DNA of 6,970 nt from Bacteroidales bacterium (GTDB taxonomy: Bacteria; Bacteroidota; Bacteroidia; Bacteroidales; UBA932), in contig SFJB01000087.1 in NCBI GenBank assembly GCA_004555145.1, positions 1 to 6,970 of the forward strand. Direction: 5' to 3'. Both the position numbers and the translations under genes were made by a program. Positions 1 to 6,653 of the stretch are shown here, in pieces. Each line of letters opens with the position of its first letter. Positions within the stretch are counted from its first letter, which is position 1. The notes under the pieces are model-generated. The model was given only the letters and a program-made list of their open reading frames with translations, was not told where the DNA came from and did no database searches.

Positions 1-18
1 CTTTTCTTTTATCCGTAC

Positions 19-33
19 CCGGGACTTGCCCGG
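19..33 (-). terminator. Possible hairpin after ppdK
   Basis: A 5-bp GC stem (CCGGG at 19-23 with CCCGG at 29-33, 5-nt loop) lies 12 nt past the ppdK stop codon. A competing pairing, ATCCG 11-15 with CGGAT 31-35, is also possible. In the direction of ppdK transcription the stem is followed by an A-rich run, not a U-tract, so it is not a canonical Rho-independent terminator. It could be an RNA 3' end structure or chance. The window ends too soon to see what follows. Confidence 0.25.
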
Positions 34-44
34 ATGTTAAATAA

Positions 45-2771
45 TTACCTTGCCTGAGTGATGGCGGCCTGGGCGGCTGCGAGACGGGCGATAGGTACGC
101 GGAACGGTGAGCAGCTGACGTAGTCCACGCCTATGCTGTTGAAGAACTTGATGGAATCAGGATCTCCACCGTGCTCGCCGCAGACACCGCACTTGAGGTC
201 AGCCCTCCTGCCGCGTCCGGCCTGGATGCCGTATTCCACGAGCTTGCCAACACCCTTGGTATCGATGGTCTGGAACGGATCGGCATCGAGAATCTTGTGT
301 CCGAGGTAGTCACCCATAAAGGTGCCGACATCGTCACGAGAGAAGCCGAAGGTCATCTGGGTGAGGTCATTGGTACCGAATGAGAAGAACTCTGCGGTAC
401 GTGCCATTCTCTCACCGGTGAGGGCAGCACGAGGAATCTCGATCATAGTACCGAAGTGGTACTCGATGGTCTGCTCGGTGTGGACCTCAACCTCGCTCTT
501 GATGCGGTCGCAGATCGCTTTCTGGAAGCTGAGCTCGCGGGCTGAAACAGTCACAGGTATCATAATCTCGGCCATAGGATGGAGACCGTCCTTCTGGAGT
601 TCTGCCACTGCGGTGAAGATGGCCCTGTACTGAGTCTCGGCGATGAGCGGATAAGCCACGTGGAGACGGACGCCACGGAGACCCATCATAGGGTTGACCT
701 CGTGGAGGCTCTCACCTCTCTTGATGACTTCTTCCACCTTGATGCCGAGCTCGTTTGCAAGCTCCTGCTCCTTCTCGATTGTCTTAGGGACGAACTCGTG
801 AAGAGGCGGATCGAGCAGACGGAATACAACCGGCTTGCCGTCCATTATCTTGAGGGTGCTCTTCACTGAAGCCTTAATGAAAGGCTCAAGTTCGGCAAGA
901 GCAGACTTGCGCTCTTCGTCAGTGTTGCAGAGTATCATCTTGCGGAGCTTGGAGAGAGGAACTTCAGAGTTCTTGCCGTAGAACATATGCTCGATGCGGA
1001 AGAGTCCGATTCCCTCGGCGCCGAATGAGAGTGCCCTCTGGGCATCTTCAGGAGTATCCGCATTGGTGCGGATGCCGAGGCGGCGATACTTGTCGACGAT
1101 GCTCATGAACTTGATGAAGAGAGGATTCTCGCTGGCATCCATGGTCTCGATTTTGGAATCGTAAACAAGGCCCTTTCCACCGTTGAGTGAGAACCAGTCA
1201 CCTTCCTTGTAAACCTTGTCGTTGCCGCTGAAGCTGAGGGTCTTCTCCTCGAGGTTGATCTTCATTGAATCGCAGCCTACGATGCAGCACTTGCCCCAGC
1301 CACGCGCTACGAGAGCTGCGTGTGAGGTCATACCTCCGCGCATTGTGAGGATACCTGATGATGCCCTCATACCCTCGATGTCCTCTGGAGAAGTCTCCTC
1401 GCGGACGAGAATGACCTTCTTGCCTTCAGCTGCGGCAGCCATTGCAGACTCCGAGTCGAATACGAGCATACCTACCGCTCCGCCCGGAGATGCAGGAAGA
1501 CCGCGGCCCACTACCTTTGCAGCCTTTTCTGAAGCGGCGTTGAGGATAGGGTGGAGAATCTCGTCAAGCTGGGACGGAGCGACCCTCATGACAGCGGTCT
1601 TCTCGTCGATCATACCCTCGGAGAGCATATCCATAGCCATCTGAAGGGCAGCAAGGCCTGTACGCTTGCCTATGCGGCACTGGAGCATCCAGAGCTTGCC
1701 CTCCTGGATTGTGAATTCAATGTCCTGCATATCGTGGAAGTGGCTTTCGAGAGACTTGCGTATCTCGTCAAGCTCCTTGTAGACTTCCGGCATTGCGGTC
1801 TCGAGAGACTCGAGATTCTTGTTGTGCTCGTTCTTGGTGGCTTCATTGAGCGGGTTAGGAGTACGGATACCTGCAACCACATCCTCGCCCTGGGCGTTGA
1901 TGAGCCACTCTCCGTAGAACTTGTTGTCACCGTTGGCCGGGTTGCGGGAGAATGCCACGCCGGTAGCGGAGGTGCTGCCCATATTTCCGAATACCATGGA
2001 CTGCACGTTCACTGCAGTACCCCAGTCATCAGGAATCTTCTCGATGCGGCGGTATGCGATGGCACGCTTTCCGTTCCAGGACTTGAACACGCCTCCGATT
2101 GAGCCCCAAAGCTGGGCGGATGCGGTGTCAGGGAACTCTACGCCGAGAACTTCCTTAACCTTCACCTTGAACTTCTCGCAGAGATCCTTTAGCTCGTCAG
2201 CAGTGATGTCGGTGTCGGAAGTATAGCCCTTGGACTCCTTGAGCTCGGACATCATACGGTCAAGCTGCTGACGTATGCCCTGTCCGTCCGCAGGCTCGAT
2301 GCCTTCTGCCTTCTCCATCACAACGTCTGAATACATCATGATGAGACGGCGGTAGGCGTCATATACAAAACGTGGATTGCCGGTCTTGGCAATCATTCCC
2401 GGGATAGTCTCTGAGCAAAGACCAATGTTGAGGATAGTATCCATCATGCCCGGCATTGAGCTTCTTGCGCCTGAACGGCAGCTCACCAGAAGAGGATCGT
2501 TAGGATCACCGAATTTTTTGCCCATCTGCTTCTCGGTAGCCTCGAGAGCGGCCTTGACTTCTGCCTTAAGCTCGTCGGTATATCCGCCACCGAGCTCGTA
2601 GTATTCTGCGCAGCACTCGGTCGTGATTGTGAATCCTGCAGGAACAGGCATACCCAACTTGCTCATTTCAGCAAGATTGGCGCCCTTACCACCGAGCAGC
2701 TCACGCATGGAGCCGTCGCCCTCGGCGGTCTTTCCGCCGAAACAGTAAACGCGTTTTTTCATTTCAAACAT
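45..2771 (-). CDS. ppdK: Pyruvate phosphate dikinase
   Basis: This cytosolic enzyme interconverts pyruvate + ATP + Pi and PEP + AMP + PPi, working in gluconeogenesis or PPi-linked glycolysis. All three domains are visible. The N-terminal nucleotide-binding domain (about 1-380) carries LLGGKGANLAEM at 25-36, SCRSGARSSMPGMMDT at 97-112, and Glu352 and Gln364. The swivel domain (about 420-515) has GGMTSHAALVARGWG, with catalytic His484 and the Thr482 that PPDK regulatory proteins phosphorylate in other organisms. The C-terminal PEP/pyruvate barrel (about 545-905) has Arg568, Arg651, Glu778, Asn801-Asp802 and catalytic Cys864 in CGVCGEHGGDP. At 908 residues it is complete and slightly longer than many bacterial PPDKs. 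Met4 (codon 2760-2762) is an equally good or better start, because homologues I recall begin near the KKRVY segment. Neither start has a clear Shine-Dalgarno sequence. A promoter lies just upstream, so it can be transcribed independently of the PhoH gene. Residue roles come from family knowledge; the motifs are read directly. Confidence 0.97.
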   Translation of the reverse strand: MFEMKKRVYCFGGKTAEGDGSMRELLGGKGANLAEMSKLGMPVPAGFTITTECCAEYYELGGGYTDELKAEVKAALEATEKQMGKKFGDPNDPLLVSCRSGARSSMPGMMDTILNIGLCSETIPGMIAKTGNPRFVYDAYRRLIMMYSDVVMEKAEGIEPADGQGIRQQLDRMMSELKESKGYTSDTDITADELKDLCEKFKVKVKEVLGVEFPDTASAQLWGSIGGVFKSWNGKRAIAYRRIEKIPDDWGTAVNVQSMVFGNMGSTSATGVAFSRNPANGDNKFYGEWLINAQGEDVVAGIRTPNPLNEATKNEHNKNLESLETAMPEVYKELDEIRKSLESHFHDMQDIEFTIQEGKLWMLQCRIGKRTGLAALQMAMDMLSEGMIDEKTAVMRVAPSQLDEILHPILNAASEKAAKVVGRGLPASPGGAVGMLVFDSESAMAAAAEGKKVILVREETSPEDIEGMRASSGILTMRGGMTSHAALVARGWGKCCIVGCDSMKINLEEKTLSFSGNDKVYKEGDWFSLNGGKGLVYDSKIETMDASENPLFIKFMSIVDKYRRLGIRTNADTPEDAQRALSFGAEGIGLFRIEHMFYGKNSEVPLSKLRKMILCNTDEERKSALAELEPFIKASVKSTLKIMDGKPVVFRLLDPPLHEFVPKTIEKEQELANELGIKVEEVIKRGESLHEVNPMMGLRGVRLHVAYPLIAETQYRAIFTAVAELQKDGLHPMAEIMIPVTVSARELSFQKAICDRIKSEVEVHTEQTIEYHFGTMIEIPRAALTGERMARTAEFFSFGTNDLTQMTFGFSRDDVGTFMGDYLGHKILDADPFQTIDTKGVGKLVEYGIQAGRGRRADLKCGVCGEHGGDPDSIKFFNSIGVDYVSCSPFRVPIARLAAAQAAITQAR

Positions 2772-2813
2772 AGGAAAAATTCTTCTTTATTATATATAGT
2801 TATATTTCTTCCT
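2772..2813 (-). promoter_or_regulatory. Possible hairpin in ppdK leader
   Basis: The ppdK 5' leader, very AT-rich, can fold so that AGGAAGAA (2806-2813) pairs with TTTTTCCT (2772-2779): eight pairs including one G-U. The 3' arm ends directly against the upstream ATG. Inside it, TATAT/ATATA (2792-2796 with 2801-2805) can form a weak five-pair stem. The structure might modulate ribosome access or favour the Met4 start. It is weak and could be chance in AT-rich DNA. Confidence 0.25.
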
Positions 2814-2825
2814 TAATAAAGGGTG

Positions 2826-2856
2826 CAAATTTACATCAAATTTCTGATTATAGCAA
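2826..2856 (-). promoter_or_regulatory. Bacteroidota-type promoter for ppdK
   Basis: Read on the minus strand, TTG (2854-2856) is followed by a 20-nt spacer and TAAATTTG (2826-2833). This matches the -33 TTTG/TTG and -7 TAnnTTTG consensus of the Bacteroidota primary sigma factor. The expected transcript start is near 2820, giving a leader of roughly 50 nt. The -33 element falls in the last sense codon of the PhoH gene (Leu446, TTG-containing AAG-TTG-CTA context close to its stop), so the promoter straddles that gene's end. Fit is by eye. Confidence 0.72.
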
Positions 2857-4188
2857 CTTTGAGGCAATTTCCGAAAGCCGGCTCCTTTCTCCCTTTTTCA
2901 GGAAGATGTGCTGGAAAATCTTCTGACCCGCCATCTTCTCTCCCAAATGGGTCAATCCGTTGGACCACTGGTCCAGATAAGGCTGGTCTATCTGGAAAAT
3001 GTCTCCGGTGAAGACCATCTTCGTCCCTTCTCCTGCACGGGTGATGATTGTCTTCATCTCGTGCGGAGTGAGGTTCTGCGACTCATCTATGATGAAGTAG
3101 CATTTTCCGAGGCTCCTGCCCCTGATGTATGCCAGAGGCTCGATTATGAGTTTCTCCTGACTGAGCATACTCTCGATGCGCAGCGCTTCCTTGGAGTTCG
3201 GGCGGAACTGGCTCTTGATCACGTTCAGGTTGTCCATCAGCGGCTGGAGGAAAGGAGTCATCTTCTGCTTCTGGTCCCCGGGGAGGAAGCCCAGGTCCTG
3301 GTTGCCCAGCACCACCGTCGGACGGGAGAGGATAATCTGCTCGTATTCCTTCTCCTGCTCGAGGGCGGCGGCAAGGGCCAGAAGTGTCTTTCCTGTTCCT
3401 GCGCCTCCGGTCAGGGAAACGAGGTCTATCTTTCGGTTGAGCAGGGCATCCAACGCCATCATCTGCTCGTCGTTGCGCGGACGTATGCCGTAGGCCTGAC
3501 GGCTCTTCACGAGTATGACCTTGTTCTCGTCAGCATCGTACCTCGCGCACACCCCACCCTTCTCGCTCTCCTTCCAGCGCAGCTTGAAGCTCTGGTTCGG
3601 CAGCGGTTTCTCCTGACACACGTCTTTCCAGTCAAGGCTCGTGCCGGGACCGTACACCAGCTGCTGCATCTTCTCGGATTCCAGGGTCAGGACCTGCACC
3701 TCCCGCTGGGCGTTCTCTATCTTCGCCTCCTCGACCTTGTCCGTCAAATAGTCCTGCACCGCCATTCCGGCTGCCTTGGCCTTAAGGCGCAGGTTGACGT
3801 CCTTGGTGACCAGGGCCACGAAAGTGCCCGGGTTGTGGTCGCGCACCCACATCGCCGTAGAGAGTATACGGTGATCCTGGATATCGTCCTTAAACATTGC
3901 GGCGTACTCCTCAGAGAAGGGGTGGTTGGGCTCCACCTTGATTCTGCCAAGCCCCGGCGCTATGCTGAGGCCGTCGCGCCCGAAGACCTTCCCCTCCGTG
4001 ATGCGGTCTATGTCGCGCATGAATCCCCTGGCATTGTATGCGAGAGCATCGTTACCCTTCTTGAACTTGTCCAGTTCCTCGATTACTGCAACAGGTATCA
4101 CCAGGTCATTGTCCTGGAATTTGCGTATAGCCTTGTGGTCGTGCAGTATAACGTTTGTATCCAGCACGAAAATTTTCGCTTTTCCCAT
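2848..4188 (-). CDS. phoH: PIN domain-PhoH family ATPase
   Basis: This 446-residue cytosolic protein fuses a PIN nuclease-like domain to a PhoH P-loop ATPase. The PIN part (about 5-150) shows VLDTNVILHD with Asp10, Glu37-Glu38, the acidic cluster DDIQD at 101-105 and TKDVNLRLKA with Asp130, the usual metal-binding acidic set. The PhoH part (about 235-446) has Walker A GGAGTGKT at 261-268, GFLPGDQKQKM at 300-310, Walker B-like FIIDESQN at 365-372, TGDIFQID at 394-401 and an arginine-rich end (GERSRLSEIA). Mycobacterial PhoH2 proteins of this architecture are reported as RNA-unwinding ribonucleases, so an RNA-processing role is likely, but the substrate here is unknown. The length is normal and no key residue appears lost. 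The ATG at 4186-4188 follows the upstream gene by 27 nt, and I see no promoter in the gap, so cotranscription is probable. The phoH symbol is a family name, not proof of phosphate regulation. Confidence 0.93.
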   Translation of the reverse strand: MGKAKIFVLDTNVILHDHKAIRKFQDNDLVIPVAVIEELDKFKKGNDALAYNARGFMRDIDRITEGKVFGRDGLSIAPGLGRIKVEPNHPFSEEYAAMFKDDIQDHRILSTAMWVRDHNPGTFVALVTKDVNLRLKAKAAGMAVQDYLTDKVEEAKIENAQREVQVLTLESEKMQQLVYGPGTSLDWKDVCQEKPLPNQSFKLRWKESEKGGVCARYDADENKVILVKSRQAYGIRPRNDEQMMALDALLNRKIDLVSLTGGAGTGKTLLALAAALEQEKEYEQIILSRPTVVLGNQDLGFLPGDQKQKMTPFLQPLMDNLNVIKSQFRPNSKEALRIESMLSQEKLIIEPLAYIRGRSLGKCYFIIDESQNLTPHEMKTIITRAGEGTKMVFTGDIFQIDQPYLDQWSNGLTHLGEKMAGQKIFQHIFLKKGERSRLSEIASKLL

Positions 4189-4215
4189 ATCTCTATAGAG
4201 CGTTATTATCGGTTA
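4189..4215 (-). other. Short gap with a 10-bp palindrome
   Basis: These 27 nt separate the PurL-like stop codon from the PhoH start. They hold the perfect palindrome CTCTATAGAG (4191-4200), two nt before the PhoH ATG. No TAnnTTTG box and no terminator are visible, which supports a two-gene transcript. The palindrome is too short to form a stable hairpin and may be chance. Confidence 0.45.
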
Positions 4216-5349
4216 TCAGTCCTCGCCTTCAGCATTCTGCATCAGGGATTCCAATATGGTTTCTATCCCGGATTTGCGGGATGATTTCACTTTCAGCCCC
4301 CTGCCCGGAAGCGGATGTCCGAGAGGGAAATATGCCACATCCTGTAGCAGGAGCTCGGCATCCAGATAGTCGAAGTCGGAGTCGCGTATCTGCAGGAGTG
4401 CGCCCGGAATTTCGGAGCACAGAAGCTTCAACTCGCTGTCCTCGCCGTATGAGCGGAGTATGTCGGAGACATCTATGTCAGCCCCGCAGCCCGAAGCTTC
4501 GAGCAGGGAGGATACGGCCTTTATCAGTCCGCCCCTGCCCACGGTGGTCGCTGAAAGCAGCACTCCGTCCTCGGCAAACTCCCTGACCACTTCGAAGCAG
4601 TCCAGAAAATAGTCCGCATCCCCCAGAAGCGGCGGAGCGGCGGCAATTCCGGCGGCCTGAGCCAGGGCGGAACCTCCCAGACGGTAGTCCGAGGTGTCGA
4701 AAGGCACATACACGAGCCAGCTCTTCGGGTCGGCAACGGCGGTCGCGGGGCATATGAGCCCGGATTCCAGACAAGGGTCGGCAACGGTGAACGGCAACTC
4801 AAGCTCAAGCTCAGAAAGCGCATTCCGCGCAAGTTCCGCAGCGAATTCCAGCGAGAAACGGGAGCCGTCAGCACATTCGCAGGATGCGAAACGAAGCCCG
4901 AGGGCATCGGCGTATTCGGCAGCAGCCTCAACGGAGCGGTAGAAGGCAGCCATTTCCCCAACCTTGCGCTCCCCGAGCGACCAGCGTGCGGCAATGCGCA
5001 GGTTGCCGATTCCGAAATGGCCTTTTTTCCAAAGAGTGGAGATGAGGGATGATGCCAGCATAAGGCGGGTGTACTCCCCGGATGCGGACAAAGGATACTT
5101 GTCCATACCGCAGGCGATAACGGGAAGCAGGGATACAGGGTCAAGGCTCTCGCTGCAAACGGACTTCCCCACCACATCCATTGTCTCGTCAACTATGAGG
5201 CTTTCAGATCCGGCGGAAACGGGCGTCCCGGCATCCACGAGCACAAAATCCTCGTCAGCCACGGTTTCCAGAAGCCGGGCCGGAACCAGTTCCTGCTGGA
5301 CGCCGTCAATGACGTACAGGGAATGTAAAGCTGAAGCTTTTTCCGACAT
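4216..5349 (-). CDS. Divergent PurL-like (FGAM synthase half) protein, role unknown
   Basis: This 377-residue soluble protein resembles, in order, the second AIR-synthase-type half of large PurL (phosphoribosylformylglycinamidine synthase, purine pathway). Landmarks compared from memory: LASSLISTLW at 98-107 against ESLTNI-W; LRIAARW at 117-123 against SLSANWM; FYRSVEAAAEYADALGL at 136-152 against LY-AVEALSDF; DYRLGGSALAQ at 221-231 against ELRLGGSAFAQ; DADYFLDCFEVVREF at 244-258; VGRGGLIKAVSSLLEA at 270-285 against ISAGGLITTLLEM; CSEIPGALLQI at 311-321 against FAENPGVVIQV. The region matching PTGKDSLSM reads FASCECADG (154-162), and the segment matching GHDIS reads ATTVG (267-271), so conserved polar residues are lost. 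There is no glutaminase domain and no first synthase half. The first 50 residues match nothing I recognise. It is probably not catalytic as FGAM synthase; a regulatory or binding role, or a recruited function, is possible. The reading frame is intact. It is likely cotranscribed with the PhoH gene and divergent from folC. Confidence 0.72.
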   Translation of the reverse strand: MSEKASALHSLYVIDGVQQELVPARLLETVADEDFVLVDAGTPVSAGSESLIVDETMDVVGKSVCSESLDPVSLLPVIACGMDKYPLSASGEYTRLMLASSLISTLWKKGHFGIGNLRIAARWSLGERKVGEMAAFYRSVEAAAEYADALGLRFASCECADGSRFSLEFAAELARNALSELELELPFTVADPCLESGLICPATAVADPKSWLVYVPFDTSDYRLGGSALAQAAGIAAAPPLLGDADYFLDCFEVVREFAEDGVLLSATTVGRGGLIKAVSSLLEASGCGADIDVSDILRSYGEDSELKLLCSEIPGALLQIRDSDFDYLDAELLLQDVAYFPLGHPLPGRGLKVKSSRKSGIETILESLMQNAEGED

Positions 5350-5351
5350 TT

Positions 5352-5384
5352 TTTGTTATTGGGATGTAAAATTAACTAAATTTG
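5352..5384 (+). promoter_or_regulatory. Bacteroidota-type promoter for folC
   Basis: TTTG (5352-5355), a 21-nt spacer and TAAATTTG (5377-5384) fit the phylum's -33/-7 consensus at every defined position. Transcription would begin around 5389-5391, leaving a leader of about 20 nt. This places the in-frame ATG at 5382 upstream of the transcript start and inside the -7 box, so the ATG at 5409 must be the folC start if this promoter is used. Confidence 0.7.
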
Positions 5385-5398
5385 GACTCAGTTGCAAA
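5367..5398 (-). promoter_or_regulatory. Probable promoter of the PurL-like gene
   Basis: On the minus strand, TTTG (5395-5398) is followed by 20 nt and TAATTTTA (5367-5374), seven of eight positions like TAnnTTTG. It would start transcription near 5362, leaving a short A-rich leader of about 13 nt without a Shine-Dalgarno sequence. It overlaps the folC promoter on the other strand. The -7 box is imperfect, so confidence is moderate. Confidence 0.5.
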
Positions 5399-5405
5399 TT
5401 TTGCA
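5393..5405. repeat. Short inverted repeat in folC leader
   Basis: TGCAAA-T-TTTGCA is a perfect 6-bp inverted repeat around one base. It sits in the folC leader just before the start codon and contains the -33 TTTG of the divergent promoter. It could be a small operator touching both genes, or simply the consequence of AT-rich promoter sequence. No other copy was noticed in the window. Confidence 0.3.
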
Positions 5406-5408
5406 GAT

Positions 5409-6653
5409 ATGAGTTTCAACGAAAAAGAATATGAAGCCCTGCTCGGGGAACTCTTCGAGAAACACCCCAGCATACAGAACGTAGGTTTCCGGCCGGGAGC
5501 ATACAAACCCGGTCTGGACGGAATGAGAGCTTTCAGCGCCGCGCTCGGAGACCCGTGGAAGGATTACCCCTGCGTGCACGTGGCAGGCACCAACGGCAAA
5601 GGATCGGTAAGTTCCATGATTGCAGCAGGTCTGGCCTCGACAGGGCTGCGAGCAGGCCTATATACTTCCCCTCACCTTTGCGACTTCCGCGAAAGGATGA
5701 AAATAATTTCCAAAGACGGATGGGAAATGCCGGAAAAGAGCTGGGTGTATGACTTTCTCAAGGGCAGCGACACTGAAGGGCTTTCCTTTTTCGAGATTAC
5801 CACAGGAATGGCATTCCGCTGGTTTTCGGAGAAAGGGGTGGACTTCGCCGTAATCGAAACCGGCCTGGGAGGCAGGCTGGACAGCACCAACATCATACTC
5901 CCCCGCCTGAGCGTGATTACCAGCATAGGCCTGGACCACTGCGCCCTGCTGGGAAACACGCGCCCTGAAATAGCGGCCGAGAAAGCGGGCATTTTCAAGC
6001 CCGGCGTCCCGGCTCTTGCAGCCGCCCGTGATGCCGAGACATCTCCGGTATTCGAGGAGATAGCCGCCCGTGTGGGAGCTCCCCTCCATTATGCCGAAGA
6101 CTTCCGTGCAGAGCTTTTCCCCATAGACCTCAAGGGCCCGTATCAGTCCGAGAATCTGCGCACTGCGCTTTGCTCGCTGGAACTGCTCGGGATACGTCCC
6201 GAAAAGAAGTACATTGCCCGCACCGCAGCCCTTACCGGCTTCCGCGGCAGGTGGGAGAAACTGCTCGACGCTCCTGAGACAATCTGCGACATAGGCCACA
6301 ACCCTGCGGCTCTGAAGAAGAACTTTGCTAGCCTGGAGGAAAGCGGCCGTCCCCTGCACATAGTGTACGGAATTATGGCTGACAAGGACCTCGAATCCAT
6401 ACTTCCACTGCTTCCTCGACGCGCCAAGTACTATCTCGCCGCCCCGCACATCGACAGGGCCCTGCCCGTGGACAGGCTCGCAGAGCGCTTCAAGTCCCTT
6501 GACTTCAGGAGTTTCGGGAGTGTGGACGAGGCCGTGCACGCCGCACTCGAGGACGCACTTAAAGAAGACAACTCCCTGGTGTATATCGGCGGAAGCAACT
6601 ATCTTGTCTCCGAATGCATCTTATCTCTGGACAAACGAGATTCTTCAGTATGA
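5409..6653 (+). CDS. folC: Folylpolyglutamate synthase / dihydrofolate synthase
   Basis: This Mur-ligase family enzyme adds glutamate to folates, and in bifunctional forms to dihydropteroate, using ATP in the cytosol. With the start at 5409 it has 414 residues, normal for FolC. The P-loop is HVAGTNGKGSVSSM (57-70). It is followed by YTSPHL (85-90), FFEITTGMAF (127-136), IETGLGGRLDSTN (149-161), TSIGLDHCALLGNT (171-184), EKAGIFKPGVP with conserved lysines (191-201), FRGRWEKL (278-285), DIGHNPAAL (294-302) and YGIMADKD (320-327), the expected order for both the ATPase and C-terminal domains. An ATG at 5382 would add nine residues, but it lies inside the promoter box and the extension is not family-like. 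Sequence alone does not say whether dihydrofolate synthase activity is present. The stop codon overlaps the next gene's start, implying translational coupling. No truncation or missing motif was seen. Confidence 0.95.
   Translation: MSFNEKEYEALLGELFEKHPSIQNVGFRPGAYKPGLDGMRAFSAALGDPWKDYPCVHVAGTNGKGSVSSMIAAGLASTGLRAGLYTSPHLCDFRERMKIISKDGWEMPEKSWVYDFLKGSDTEGLSFFEITTGMAFRWFSEKGVDFAVIETGLGGRLDSTNIILPRLSVITSIGLDHCALLGNTRPEIAAEKAGIFKPGVPALAAARDAETSPVFEEIAARVGAPLHYAEDFRAELFPIDLKGPYQSENLRTALCSLELLGIRPEKKYIARTAALTGFRGRWEKLLDAPETICDIGHNPAALKKNFASLEESGRPLHIVYGIMADKDLESILPLLPRRAKYYLAAPHIDRALPVDRLAERFKSLDFRSFGSVDEAVHAALEDALKEDNSLVYIGGSNYLVSECILSLDKRDSSV

Noticed and set aside
11..35. A Rho-independent terminator for ppdK
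   Set aside because: A short GC stem exists, but it is followed by A-rich, not U-rich, sequence in the ppdK direction. It is kept only as a low-confidence hairpin.
475..495. Mobile element, integration site or CRISPR signals anywhere in the window
   Set aside because: No transposase, integrase, long terminal repeats or spaced direct repeats were seen by eye. The genes read as intact core-type genes.
1551..2102. A 183-codon plus-strand open frame opposite ppdK
   Set aside because: It is antisense to the conserved PPDK coding region, with no start signal and no recognisable protein family.
4191..4200. The 10-bp palindrome CTCTATAGAG as a regulator site
   Set aside because: A single short palindrome without a second copy or associated promoter is not enough to call an operator.
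2908..4284. A 458-codon open frame on the plus strand, opposite the PIN-PhoH gene
   Set aside because: It lies antisense to a gene with intact Walker and PIN motifs. Its translation is leucine/valine/histidine-rich with no recognisable motif, and it runs past the gene boundary into the neighbour. Stop-poor GC-rich antisense DNA explains it.
4524..5192. A 222-codon minus-strand open frame in another frame of the PurL-like gene
   Set aside because: The translation is rich in proline, serine, arginine and tryptophan, typical of an out-of-frame shadow. The 377-codon frame has the coherent AIR-synthase-like pattern and a promoter.
5658..6539. A 293-codon minus-strand open frame within folC
   Set aside because: It is antisense to well-conserved FolC motifs and has no domain signal, promoter or partner gene.
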